Source: Archegozetes longisetosus (Eukaryota > Arthropoda > Arachnida > Sarcoptiformes > Trhypochthoniidae). Taken from it: DNA of 64,000 bases. Of this stretch, positions 1 to 13,400 are shown piece by piece (the first letter of the stretch is position 1; the number at the start of each line of letters is the position of its first letter). The position numbers and the translations under genes are program-made. The stretch spans positions 15,810,090 to 15,874,089 of the forward strand of contig JAEMBT020000008.1 of the NCBI GenBank assembly GCA_018873245.2, read 5' to 3'. The notes beneath the pieces were generated by a model. That model was not told the origin of the DNA. It saw only the letters and a program-made list of their open reading frames with translations, and searched no databases.

Positions 1-1336
1 CGAAAACAAACCATCAAAAACTATTTTATCTGAGTTACCTTAGCTTCATGCTAAAGATTTCGAAAACGCTTTTTCATTATCTCTACAATAGAGTAGCTCA
101 AGCTTTGTCTGTCATGTGTTTGCGAGCTTTGATAAAAAAATGCACAATTTTTGATCTAACATACTATTATTAATTAACGAATCATTGGGTCATTGATCAA
201 ACACTATAAAATGATAAGTGAAATCATTTTTGTAATTAGAAAAAAGCAAAATTTTGTTCCAGTTAGGTCAACGATAATCAAATACTGATGCGTTTATCTT
301 GAACATGATTCCAAACTTTTTAATAATCGAGCAAAAAAGCAAATCGATGGGAACCTGAAAGAGATTACTTTTAGTAGACCACAAAATACTTTTGTTTATA
401 TAGAATTACTAACACAAAATCTGTTGTAAATTTACTGAACAGTACATTATATGTTAGTAGTTTTTTTCCAGCATAAAACTTTAGATGTAGTCTTAATATT
501 AATGTTTCCTCTGTTAACATTTGGAGTTGAGAATTGTATGACTGTCAGTTTATATCTCAGAGGAACACATTTATTTGCAATGAAAAATAAAGGCATGTCA
601 GGAGTAGCTTTATTTTCAATTTTCTGCCTCTGCTTGTTCTGATTCGTTGGTTCTGTTAAATAAATACAAGCGAGCTGAATAATACGATGACAATCTATTA
701 TATTTACTTGATCTGAAAAGAATTAAAATCGCACAATTGTTTTAATTAACAAATAAGTAAACAAAAAATTAATCAGAACCGCAAATTTCTGGTTTAAATC
801 AATTAGTATTTATTTAATATCGTCAACTATTTAGGACAATTATACATTCAAAGCAAATTTTAATCTAATGACAAATAACTAAAAGATCAAAATTGAATAT
901 AAAAATAATTTTTGACAGAGTAGAAGAGTTCCGTATCGCATACTTTCCTTTTTCTTACTTGTGATTTAATCAACAATTATGATAAAATCGAAAACATTTT
1001 GAAAAGGTATAAAATGTTATTAATGTATTAATTGATTAAACTATTAGCCAACTGACTTCCCTTATGTTAAAGCTATAGAACAAGAAAATATTTGACGACA
1101 TATTTGTCTGGCAACAGCAATAATTGGTTTCTAAGATACTTTCAATTAATTTTATTTAAATCTCACTAAATTTAAATGTTAAGTAAGATAAGACTCAATC
1201 TTAAGGTTATTCATAAGATTATCAATGAAAAAGAAATAATTTATTGACGAATTATAATAATAGTAAAAATGGTCTATTATTAATGTTTGTTAAGTTACTT
1301 TAAAATAATCATCAAATTTAATCATACGCTTAACTT
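1..1336. other. gene-free stretch at window start
   Basis: AT-rich sequence downstream of the prefoldin gene. The only open frame of note (451-642, 63 codons) is a low-complexity hydrophobic translation with no recognisable family and no splice context. I see no RNA gene here. The last 100 bp hold the probable 3' UTR and poly(A) signal of the minus-strand gene to the right. Confidence 0.6.
1240..1245 (-). terminator. poly(A) signal of prefoldin 3 gene
   Basis: AATAAA on the minus strand, 92 bp beyond the stop codon of the prefoldin subunit 3 gene. Confidence 0.5.
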
Positions 1337-2472
1337 CTATTTAGTTTCTTTCTTTTCAGACTGTCTTCTCTTGACGTCCCAATTGTAGACTCTGGCCATA
1401 TTTACTTCAGTAGTTGTAATTTGATCTCTTAAGAAATCCAAATCATTATCGATTTGCTGTAGATTTTTAGTGGCTGTTTGAAAGTTTTTAGATAACAACT
1501 CCTCCGCTTCTGAAATCGGATATTCTAACATTACATTTGCCTAATGAGTAAAAAGGTTTTCAATTAGAAATCCATTAGTTTCTTCTAAATATAATTTACA
1601 ATAAATAACTTACTCCTAACCAAAGACAAACATTGTCTGTCGGTGGAATTCTAGATTTCATGTAAACTTGATCTGATAAAAGAAATTGCGTTTCAGTCTC
1701 TTCTTGGGCATCCTATAAAAAATGAAAACCATTTTAGAATAAGTGCCAAAACGTTAGGCAATTTCATGTTTTAATTCAATTAAAAATTTGAATATGCATT
1801 AAATTAAGCTTTAATCGTAACTAATCTATATAGATTAGATGTCAAGTTTGAGCTAAGGTTAAGGTCGCTTCACTTAAATTTAGTCTAACCTAAAACATAA
1901 ACAAGATTTCAATCTTGATGAAAGTGTTTGTCACACAAGACTTCACACAAAGTCTATATTAAGTTAATAAAAGAGATAAGAATAAGGGGCAAAACAAATG
2001 AACTGTAGATAATTTAGAGAATTTTTAGACACGGATTATACGTCATACCATGTCATAATCTTAAAAATTAAAACATCAATAAAATAATGCGAATAAAGTA
2101 ATAAAGAATGAAGAACTAACTCGTCGCGCTTTAATTAACTTCAAGACATCGATTGATGTTTCGATGTCCGGAATTTGTTTCTTAAGTCTTCTCTTTTTCT
2201 GCATTAGGTTTTGTTCCATAAATCTATATTTAGTATGCGCCTCATCCAATCGTTTCAATACAAGTGTTGCATTACTATCGTTTTCTGTTCGAGACATGAA
2301 TTCTTCGACGTCTTCCTGTTTGGTCAATAAAACAATACATTTTAAGAATGATTAACAAAAGATTTAGGTGTATCATCAAAATAGATACTAATTGTAAACT
2401 AACCACAAACTCAGCTGTCGGTATCCCCAGGCTATTAGTTTTATTTTCTTGAGCATCATTTGTGTCACTCAT
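1337..2472 (-). CDS. VBP1: prefoldin subunit 3 (VHL-binding protein 1)
   Basis: Subunit of the hexameric cytosolic prefoldin chaperone that hands nascent actin and tubulin to the CCT chaperonin. Four exons on the minus strand: 2404-2472, 2121-2315, 1614-1712, 1337-1540. All introns are GT-AG and all junctions fall in phase 0. The product is 188 aa (human protein 197). Visible features are a short acidic N-terminus, GIPTAEFVEDVEEF, a first coiled coil with KYRFMEQNL and a basic KKRRLKKQIP turn (about residues 50-75), the central beta part with RIPPTDNVCLWLGANVMLEY (about 110-130), and a C-terminal coiled coil with NLQQIDNDLDFLRDQITTTE. This order and these motifs are those of alpha-class prefoldin subunit 3. 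The start is the ATG at 2472. The gene is divergent to the CCDC28 gene, with 555 bp between the two start codons. Confidence 0.95.
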
Positions 2473-3027
2473 TCTATTAATTATTATTTGTTAAATTTAA
2501 ATTCAAATATTTAATCAAACTAGAAAGCAACTAAATTTTTTGATCACGTTTTTGTCTTCTGAGACCAATTTATCAAAACATAAAAAACGTCAAACAATTG
2601 AATACAAATAGAATTAATTGATCGTCTAATTATATTATTAATAGATTAGAAAAGTTGGTAACAAAAGTAAAACAACTCATTCAATCAATTATATTTGTTT
2701 TAAGTTTATTTTTGATTGAGTCCATTCATTACAAAAGAAATTAATTTTGATTTTATTATCTATATGTGGATGAATTGATCACACTTTGTCCAACCGTTCA
2801 CTCAGACCTTTTTTAGATATGAATACCTAACGCTTAACCTAATGTAAATCGAATGCAAAGATTGCATTTGTAAAAGTTTGACTTCATTTTAGCATTTCAT
2901 ACATTTTGCAATCAAATGACGCAATATTTATGTTCTGTTTGTTTTCATTAATTTTAGTGTTTAATGAATTTAATTTAAGTTTCATATAATTTACTTAATT
3001 TTGAGTTACTGAACAAATGATTTTGAA
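2473..3027. promoter_or_regulatory. shared intergenic region between divergent genes
   Basis: The 555 bp between the start codons of the prefoldin 3 (minus) and CCDC28 (plus) genes must hold both 5' UTRs and probably both promoters. It is very AT-rich; I cannot point to a convincing TATA box or initiator. The promoter role is inferred from position only. Confidence 0.45.
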
Positions 3028-5376
<2,349 letters not shown>

Positions 5377-5450
5377 ATTGAAATGTCTATTAATTTAAAG
5401 TATCTAATCATCACTTACAACAAAAAATGGTTTTAATTTTCAAATTTGTT

Positions 5451-5463
5451 AATAAAAAATAAA
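5451..5463 (+). terminator. poly(A) signals of CCDC28 gene
   Basis: Two overlapping AATAAA hexamers (5451-5456 and 5458-5463), 75-85 nt beyond the CCDC28 stop codon. Confidence 0.5.
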
Positions 5464-6427
5464 TCTTTTAGTAATTTGAGTATTTGATTGCATGAAAAAC
5501 ATTTGACACTTGAGACAGCATAAGCTGAAGAGTTCGAGAATATACTCCTATTATATATGCTATCAATTTATTGTCTTTAAAATTAAAAATTTTAATTGAA
5601 AGATTCGAACAACGAAGACAAATTTAGATTACTTTGAACAGCATATTTGATATTCTATACGAATATTGATTGATTAATGCAATGATATGTTGTAACACTT
5701 CTACTGTTTATTATTCTAAAACAAGTATTATTTACAAATTTTTACAATTTGTATTTGAAACATACTGTTTGTAAGTTATTTAACTAATTGCCTTCAGCAG
5801 TTTTTGTTGGTTTATTTATTATATAATTGTTTAAAGATTAAAATGAAGGACAGCTCAGTTTTTAAAAAGTTGTATCAAATATTTGTGAAAAATGAAAGTT
5901 GAATATATGAACTTTTAAACTATCGAATATGAAATTTTCAACAACAATCTCCAACTGAAATGTTCTAGTCGCTATAAAAACACGAATGTTCGGCAACTCT
6001 TAAATGAGCTAAAGATTACAGTTGTTGCTCTTTTTCGAAATTTGCATAAATTGTGAGCAAGACTTTAATAATTTCGACGACAATTCGAATGAAATATTTT
6101 AAACTCTTGGATCCAGTTATATCTCATAAGAATCGGACACTTTGGAGTATTTAACTAACTAAAATGAACTAGTGAAATGTATGAGCTAATTAAAAGTTTT
6201 GCCAATTATGTGAGAGGTTCTCCATAATGTTTGATTGCTTTGTTAATACGGTCCAAATATGTTAATTACTAGGATAGTCCAAATTTTGTCGTCAAAGTCA
6301 ACTCATTAATCATGAAATAATCTGAGCTTTGATACCTCTAATCCTGTTCTTTTATAATTTATACTTATATAAGCAGTTAACTTAAAAGTGAGCCAAGTTT
6401 TGCGTTCGCGAGTAATCTTTTGTTAAA
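5464..6427. other. intergenic stretch between convergent genes
   Basis: AT-rich sequence between the 3' ends of the CCDC28 (plus) and sarcoglycan (minus) genes. No gene, RNA or repeat recognised. A TATAAA variant at 6350-6355 on the minus strand could serve as poly(A) signal for the sarcoglycan gene, but this is weak. Confidence 0.5.
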
Positions 6428-8201
6428 CTAAGTGAACTTGTACATTCCATTCACTTGAGTGTTAATGCCATCAACTTTGGTCTGACAGGTTTGAGCGTCC
6501 GTTTTACACACACTATCGTGCTTTACAGCGAACAGACGACCAGATTCGCAGATGCATAACTGAATGAATAATTTTTTGAAAAATTCAAACATAGAATATA
6601 AATAAAGCTAACCAAAATTGATTATATTTTAAAGAATTATACCAAAACTATATCTGATGCAAAAGCAAACATTTTTGAATATCTTACCTGATAAGATTTG
6701 TTTACGTTATGAGGTTCAACATGTGACGCATGATATCTCTTCAAATGTTTAATCTCCAATCTTCTTGTATTGAAAGCAATCGTATCCTTTGCTGTGAGTT
6801 CGGAATCATCAAATGATATAATTTGAATGTCACCACCTCTCGAGTCAAAATAGACATCTCGTTCAGCTTCGATATTGACTCGTTGTGTACGTGATTCGAG
6901 CCTTATTTACATTAAGATAATTATTGACAATAGACAAACACTAGATATATGCATATCTTTACCTTAAATCATGGAAGAGACCTCCACGAATCGAATTAGT
7001 TTCTAATGAATTAACTATTTTATATCCTCCCAAACTCGGAGACATAAAATTTTGAGTATATGTTGTTATTTGATTTGGTTCAATGCTAAATAATATGTTG
7101 TTAATATTGTCAACATTTGACGGGTTTGTGGATCTTATCTGAAAGTTTGTTGCCTGAATCTCAAGTTTTCCATCACCTGTTTTTAAATGAGATATTTAGT
7201 TACATCATCTTCTCTTAGATCTTAACCAAAAACTTTAACCAATCTTTAATTGGTATTGAAATAAGGGTTTAGTTCTCATTAGGTTTTTATCAAGATCGAA
7301 ATTAGTTTTATATTTTGATTTTAGAAATGAATTTGCTCAGCTATTTTATTGATCAATTCTCAAACTCTTGTTCGAAGTGGACTAGAGTTAATGTAATTAT
7401 ATTAGATATGAGACTAACCCAAAGCCAAACTATTCTCCAGATAATCACTATTTCTCAATACAATATTCGCGAAATCGTTTGAATTGAAATTTAGACCCTG
7501 TTTTCCATCAAAAGATTTAATTAGTTTTGCATCAAGTGATCCGTCGAATATGATATCGCCCTTAATGTTGATGCCTTTCTTTGTCAATATAAAAGATCCA
7601 TACCCGAGACCATCCTATTAAGTATATAACATTTACACTACGTTCAATATAAACAGATAAAGCTTACAAAAACTTAAATGGCATTTATACGAATGCATAG
7701 CATGTAATGATAAATTCGAAACCTTCAACTGCATTCAATTAAGAAAAGTCATAGACAATGTTGCCCATGATTCAGGCTTAAAGTTGAGCTTTTTTGTGTT
7801 AAGACTGATCAGCTCAAGCCTTGCAGAATACTGACTGTAAATATACTGCTGGTTTTACATAAAATGACCCAGGCAAATATGAAGCAAACATAACATAATA
7901 TATTATATGATAGAATATTACTTGTACTAATACTAGTCTTACATACATTAGTCAGATGAAGGACATCGATTATCCAGAAAGTGATACTCAAATTGAATAT
8001 TGCAATACAGCCAACGCTTATTAATAGTATGAAAAACCAACGTGTTTCACACAAATCAACGGTCAGAGGCTTGAAATTAATGTTAACCGTATTGATCATA
8101 GGCTGACATGAATTTTGGGTAAATATCAGTTTTTTGACTGGTTTTGTTGATGGCTGATATGATGGCGTTGAAACACCATTTCTTATTACTTGTTTGATCA
8201 T
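6428..8201 (-). CDS. SGCB: beta-sarcoglycan
   Basis: Type II membrane glycoprotein of the sarcoglycan part of the dystrophin-glycoprotein complex, which links the cytoskeleton to the extracellular matrix in muscle. Five exons on the minus strand: 7947-8201, 7419-7614, 6963-7176, 6688-6901, 6428-6559; all GT-AG with agreeing phases, 336 aa (human SGCB 318). A basic cytoplasmic N-terminus of about 54 residues precedes one membrane segment (about 55-81, from WFFILLISVGCIAIF). The extracellular part is the beta-rich sarcoglycan fold, with LTKKGINIKGDIIFDGSLDA and VNIEAERDVYFDSRGGDIQI. It ends with YQLCICESGRLFAV and cysteines C295, C297, C311 and C318, matching the beta-sarcoglycan ending YKLCMCADGTLF rather than gamma/delta sarcoglycan. 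The exon 1 donor is slightly ambiguous (GTATGT or GTAAGA four bases later); the first keeps phase. Confidence 0.9.
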
Positions 8202-8925
8202 TTTACTCAGTACAATAGAGAAGTAAATTGTTGTGTATTTGATAAAAACGATTGTTGTAAGAGCTCAGTTTAATTTGTAGTTCAAACTTAATGTAGTAAA
8301 AGTAAAGTTAATTTAATCTCTACTTTATTTTGTAATCTATTTCATAAAGTATGGATGTGTTTGCGAAAAAATGATTCAAAACACAATTCTATCTTGTTTT
8401 AGAAGCTTCATATTATATGAACCCATAGAATAAAAGGAGAGGCAAAAGCAGTAACTCTGAAGAGCAGATGCAATACGAGTATCGATCGGTCTGAGAAATC
8501 GATAAATTTTACGCAATATGAAAGCCTCTAATTCTTAGCTTTTATTGACTTTAAGAAGTTCCAAATCATTTGATACGACTTTTATTTGAGTTGTTGTGAG
8601 AGTAATAAGCGAAGAGCAACTATTATTATTTTCTGAAAGCATATCTCAAAAGCAATAATATGTTTACTTTGTAGACAACAATCAATTTTCAATATTTGGA
8701 CAATTGCAGATGTATGAAAGTTAGACACTTTTTCTATTTTAATCGGCTTAGTTTAGCGTGAACAAATCTACGAATCTCAGTATTTAAGCACTTTTAATAT
8801 CAGTTGACTTTTCAAAAGATATTCAAGTTGAAAAATTATCATTCATCTGGTTTAGTGCTAAACTTGAATAGAGAAAAGAGTCATTTCTAATCTTTGTATA
8901 TTTGACTCTCAGAAAATAAACCCAG
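8202..8925. other. intergenic, likely sarcoglycan promoter region
   Basis: AT-rich sequence upstream of the minus-strand sarcoglycan start, up to a transposase-derived fragment. No gene or repeat recognised. Confidence 0.5.
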
Positions 8926-9261
8926 AAACTCTATATTGGACCAGCCAAATCGCCGCCTGTGAAGCATCTTGTAAATATATTACAATTAGATTTCTATCAG
9001 TATTTACAAAATTTGTTTCCTGGTAGCTTTTCAATGATTAAAAACAATACATTACGGGTTATAAGTATGTTTGAAGGTACTTATCTTTGTGAACAACTTT
9101 TCTCTTCTCTTAAATTTAATAAATCTAAACAAAAAAGTACCATATCTGATCAGCGCTTCAACGATTGCATGAAAATAAATTGCACTAAAAGTTTAACTCC
9201 CAATACCAGTGAAATTGTATCCGAAATGCAATGTCATGCAATGTCATGTGTCGAACAGTAA
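8926..9261 (+). pseudogene. C-terminal fragment of a hAT-type transposase (GTF2IRD2-like)
   Basis: An open stretch of about 110 codons that has no ATG at its beginning (first in-frame codon with initiator potential is GTG at 8959) and ends at TAA 9259-9261. It shows the hallmark of the hAT transposase C-terminal dimerisation region as found in BED-finger and GTF2IRD2-like proteins: FEGTYLCEQLFSSLKFNKSK followed by QKSTISDQRFNDCMKI. A whole protein of this class has several hundred residues upstream (zinc finger and catalytic core), none of which is here, and an in-frame stop lies just before 8926. I read it as a relic of a mobile element. A 10-bp tandem duplication (ATGCAATGTC twice) sits near its end at about 9226-9245. 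Exaptation as an exon of a gene is possible but unsupported. Confidence 0.72.
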
Positions 9262-10372
9262 TAATAAATTAAAGCTATCTTAAAAATAAAAGAAAATTTG
9301 GCTCAAGGCGAAACTATTTTTTTGATTTGGCCCTTTAGCTAAAAAAGTGCAAACAGGCTTGCTCTATATATTTATAACTGCTCATACATTTGAATTTAGA
9401 CACATTAAAACAATGAGCTCCGCAAATCAGTTGTCAATGTGATTAGTTGGGAGATCAGTTGCCAGTTCCTTATTAGACTTGTTTTGAGCCTTATCAAAGA
9501 CACTTTCACTTATCAAAGACACTTTCAGAATAATTTACGTTTCAAGTCAAAAATAATGAGCACTCAGAATATTGAGTTGTCCACTAACTCGTAAGACTCA
9601 TGTTTAGTCGTCAAAATAATTAGTAACGACAGATCAATTTGTTAATAAAGTCGCTGTTAGCCCCAATTTAATAGAATAACCCATCTAATTATTTGCTTGG
9701 CTCAATGACTTTTACTTGATTTATTGTCAAACAAATAAAAGTGGATTATACAACGCGTAAATCAATGAAAATGTTTTTTATTTCAACTCATGAGTTAGTC
9801 AACTATATTATAGTTTAATTTTACAGTATATTTCAAATTATGCTCTACTGTTGAAATCGTGCCACCAATTATTGATGAATTAAACAAATTTATGATTGTG
9901 TTCACTATAATTTGTTTTATTCAACAGAAGTTTGTGAACATTAATATTATTTTATATTTGTTGTGATATTATGGTTGTTTACTCTGACAAATGTCACTCG
10001 TACTAGTAAAGTGATTGCCGGCAAAAATTTGATGAGACTGAGCTCCGTTATAGTATGGCAAAAATAATCATATATAGTATTTTGCATTTGTTGTCAATAC
10101 TTTTATAAATCTACTAACACTTTGAGCGCACTTTCCTATATGATGCAATCATTTATGAATCTTTATAGAATATTTCGTCACATTTTTTCAACATTTGGAT
10201 TAGATTTTTAAAAATCCGTTTTAAAATGAATCTGTCATAATCTAAGTAAAAATGAATGAAAAATTTGAAAACAACTATTAATAAATTATTATAACTTAAA
10301 TTAAGACAAAACTACATAAGAGCTTAAGTATTAAATGATTAGAACTGATAGCTGTATAACTTATAAATTGGA
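9262..10372. other. intergenic stretch
   Basis: AT-rich sequence between the hAT relic and the 3' end of the goliath-like gene. Holds a 19-bp tandem duplication at 9491-9528; otherwise nothing recognised. Confidence 0.5.
9491..9528. repeat. 19-bp tandem duplication
   Basis: TTATCAAAGACACTTTCAC followed at once by the same 19 bases with one change at the end (C to G). Only two copies. Confidence 0.85.
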
Positions 10373-10378
10373 TTTATT
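10373..10378 (-). terminator. poly(A) signal of goliath-like gene
   Basis: AATAAA on the minus strand, 41 bp beyond the stop codon at 10420. Confidence 0.55.
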
Positions 10379-10419
10379 TTGGGCTATTTATCTGAGCACT
10401 GCTGATCAGTGCGGAGTAG

Positions 10420-13400
10420 TCAGTACTTTTCACTACACAGACGGTCGTAATTACCGCTATCATCAGTAGTTTTATTATCATTTTTTGTATCATTCGTAAC
10501 GGACGAAAGTAGCGAACAATCGTTGTTCACTTCATCAAAACTTAATTTAATCACTGATTCCAAGCGATTCTCGTCAGTAGTTGGCTTATCGGCAGTTTCA
10601 GGACTTTCGTCTTGATCTTCATTTGTATTATCATCATTTGATTGTAAGGGTTCTGTTATGGACGCGGGCGTTGAAGGAGAAGAAGAAGAATGACTTTGTG
10701 ACTGAGCGTTATTAGCGCCCGATCTCGACGTTCGCTCTCGATGTCTGCGTCTATTACTTCTAGACATTGGAGAAGGAATAGGTATGTGAACGATTTCTAT
10801 TTCGCCACCACTACTACTTCTATGTCGTCCGCGGTGCCAATAGTGTTGGTTCATATCTAAGTCAACATCTATATTGAGTATACTTTCTTGGCTCCCAGCG
10901 AACTATTTTATAAAAGTATTGATAACAAAGTTATTAAGTTACTATTATATAAGATATTGAGGTAAAATTTGATCAAAGTTTCTTTTTAGTGTACGAGTAC
11001 TTTCAAAGGTTTCAAATCTTATATTTTCTTAATGGCAAAATAACTCACAACTAATCCATAGTATTTAAGAATATCCATTTTGCACATCGGACACGAACGA
11101 TTCTCTAAAAGCCATGGATCAACACATGATTTATGGAATAAATGCCTAAAAATTGTTTGAAAAATGCATTAGGAGATCGTTCATGAAAGAAATATGAAAT
11201 ATAATCCATTATTTGGTAATATATTACTAATAATAAGGGCTTTCAGATCTTTTTATAGACTTTCATATAAAAACTCTTCTTACTCAAGCTTTCAATTGAA
11301 TCTAGAATTACATTAATATTATATAATGTAATATAAAAATTCGCTCAATAGAGAAGGAATTAAAAATCAATGGTTTTCAATGTGACGTTTCATGTTACGA
11401 GGAAACATTGTACTGATAATTATTATTAACAACTCAGTAGTCAAATGCAATTTTTATAGAGAACGAAGAAAATACATTAATTTCTGGCAATTATGTGCTA
11501 TTTAATCAGATATTAGATTCAATAGAACCAGTAGTTGTCTGTTGAATGTACATAGACTTTATTAGTCGGTATCTTTTGAGCTTATGGTTGCTATTAATGC
11601 TTATTTAATGAAAACATATGTCAACGTTTTCACTGTCAAATCGTTTTAAGCGTTTTAAGAACTTTATTAAATAATGCCTCAAATTTAGATTTACTAATTA
11701 GTGTCTTAAGTTCAAAAGATGAAGCGTAAAATAAAGCAACAAATCGTAAGACTAAGAAAAGCATAAAGAACTGAACTTGCAACATAACCTCAACGAAAAC
11801 TCATTATAAACATTTTTCATACTATATGAGCAAGTTCTTTGAAATCGTTCATCAAAAAAACATATTTTCATATTATTTGAAAAGATTTGTTTTAATGATG
11901 AGTGCACATTTTGTCACAAAACGTATTTTCACTACAATGTCTCAAACATTTATGCATCAACTGTGACGAGTAATCAAATTTTTGCGTTCAGTCATTCAAA
12001 TGCTACTTTATGCTATTTCCGCACTTTTCTTTTAACATACATTTAAATGAATGTTAAACTAAATGCAAGTTATGTATGACTTATGCGCTAAACTTGAATC
12101 AATTGTTATTTAGCTGTAAAGTGATGACATAAAGTCAAGTTTCATAAGTTAGGTACGAGTCAGTATTCAAAACAAGCAATGAATAAGTAAAACTGCTATT
12201 CATTAACAGTCAAATAGTTATTTATAAAGAGTGTAGCCAATTAATCCGTTACTTAGTACTGAACTATTTCCTCCGATTGATTCTACAATTTCACAGAATA
12301 TTATTCATACTGAAAGTGAATATTTCGTATTGAAAATTTGTATTATAAACGCAATCAATAGTTAGTGATCAATGTTTTCATTTGGATTTTCTTTCGAAAT
12401 CTGTATTTCTTACTTAGTCTAATATTCAAGTGATTGAGCTCTAACAAGCCAATCGATTCAGTATATACTATTTGGTATTAATGTTAAAAATTTGAAACGA
12501 AAGCGTGTAAATGATGAGCCTTATTGTTAGTAATATATAAAAGATAGTAAGTAATGGACTGACTTGCACGGAAGAATCCTAACGATATCACAAGTCTTGA
12601 AGCCGTCGATACAGACGGGACACAATTCAGGCGATTCTCCTTCAAAAAAACTCTCTAAATCTGAAGGCCTAATAGTTTTAGTTGGAATCTTATCCATAGC
12701 CTTTTTCGCTGCACTACTCAAACGCCTCTAAATTAGATAATTTAAAATTCAACATTCATGAAAGAACCGGAAATTCAGGGAACACAACTTGAGAAATTGT
12801 ATTTATTTAAATTTTTCTTTAAAGGTGACTTACGGCAAGAATGTCTTTGGCGTGAATATAACGGAATCGCTGCACGTAATAAAATATAAGCCATGCGAGA
12901 GATATTATCTAATTTGAAATAGAATTTACATAAGTATAGGTTAGAGTTGTTGGGTAACTTTTCATTAGAGTCACTACAAATCAAATTAAAATAGAGCTCA
13001 GTTTTATTTACCATAAGAACAATGAATGATATGGAAACGAATAGTACAGAAGTGCGGTTTATATTTGCATATCTCATAGCACTATGAGTTCCAATTGAGA
13101 TTTGGACCATTACTCGCGTTCCGTTATCGACCATCGCGGCCACAGTCTCACCCTTTTCTTTTGATATAAACACTGATATGAGATTTGGTGCTAGAAATAA
13201 AGCAATAGAATAATTAATCATTTTTAATCATGTCTCACGGGCATATTTTTTCGTGAATTTGACTTAATTTTAGTGAACTTCAATGCGAGAATCATAAGTA
13301 ATTTGACATTTATTTATAGTGGAGTTCTGAAGCTCTAAATGCATTTTCAATTCAAATTAATGGCAAATACGAAGAAATATTTTATTTTAGGCATTTGATT

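Noticed and set aside
451-642. Hydrophobic 63-codon open frame
   Set aside because: AT-rich composition, no family resemblance, no splice signals or partner exons.
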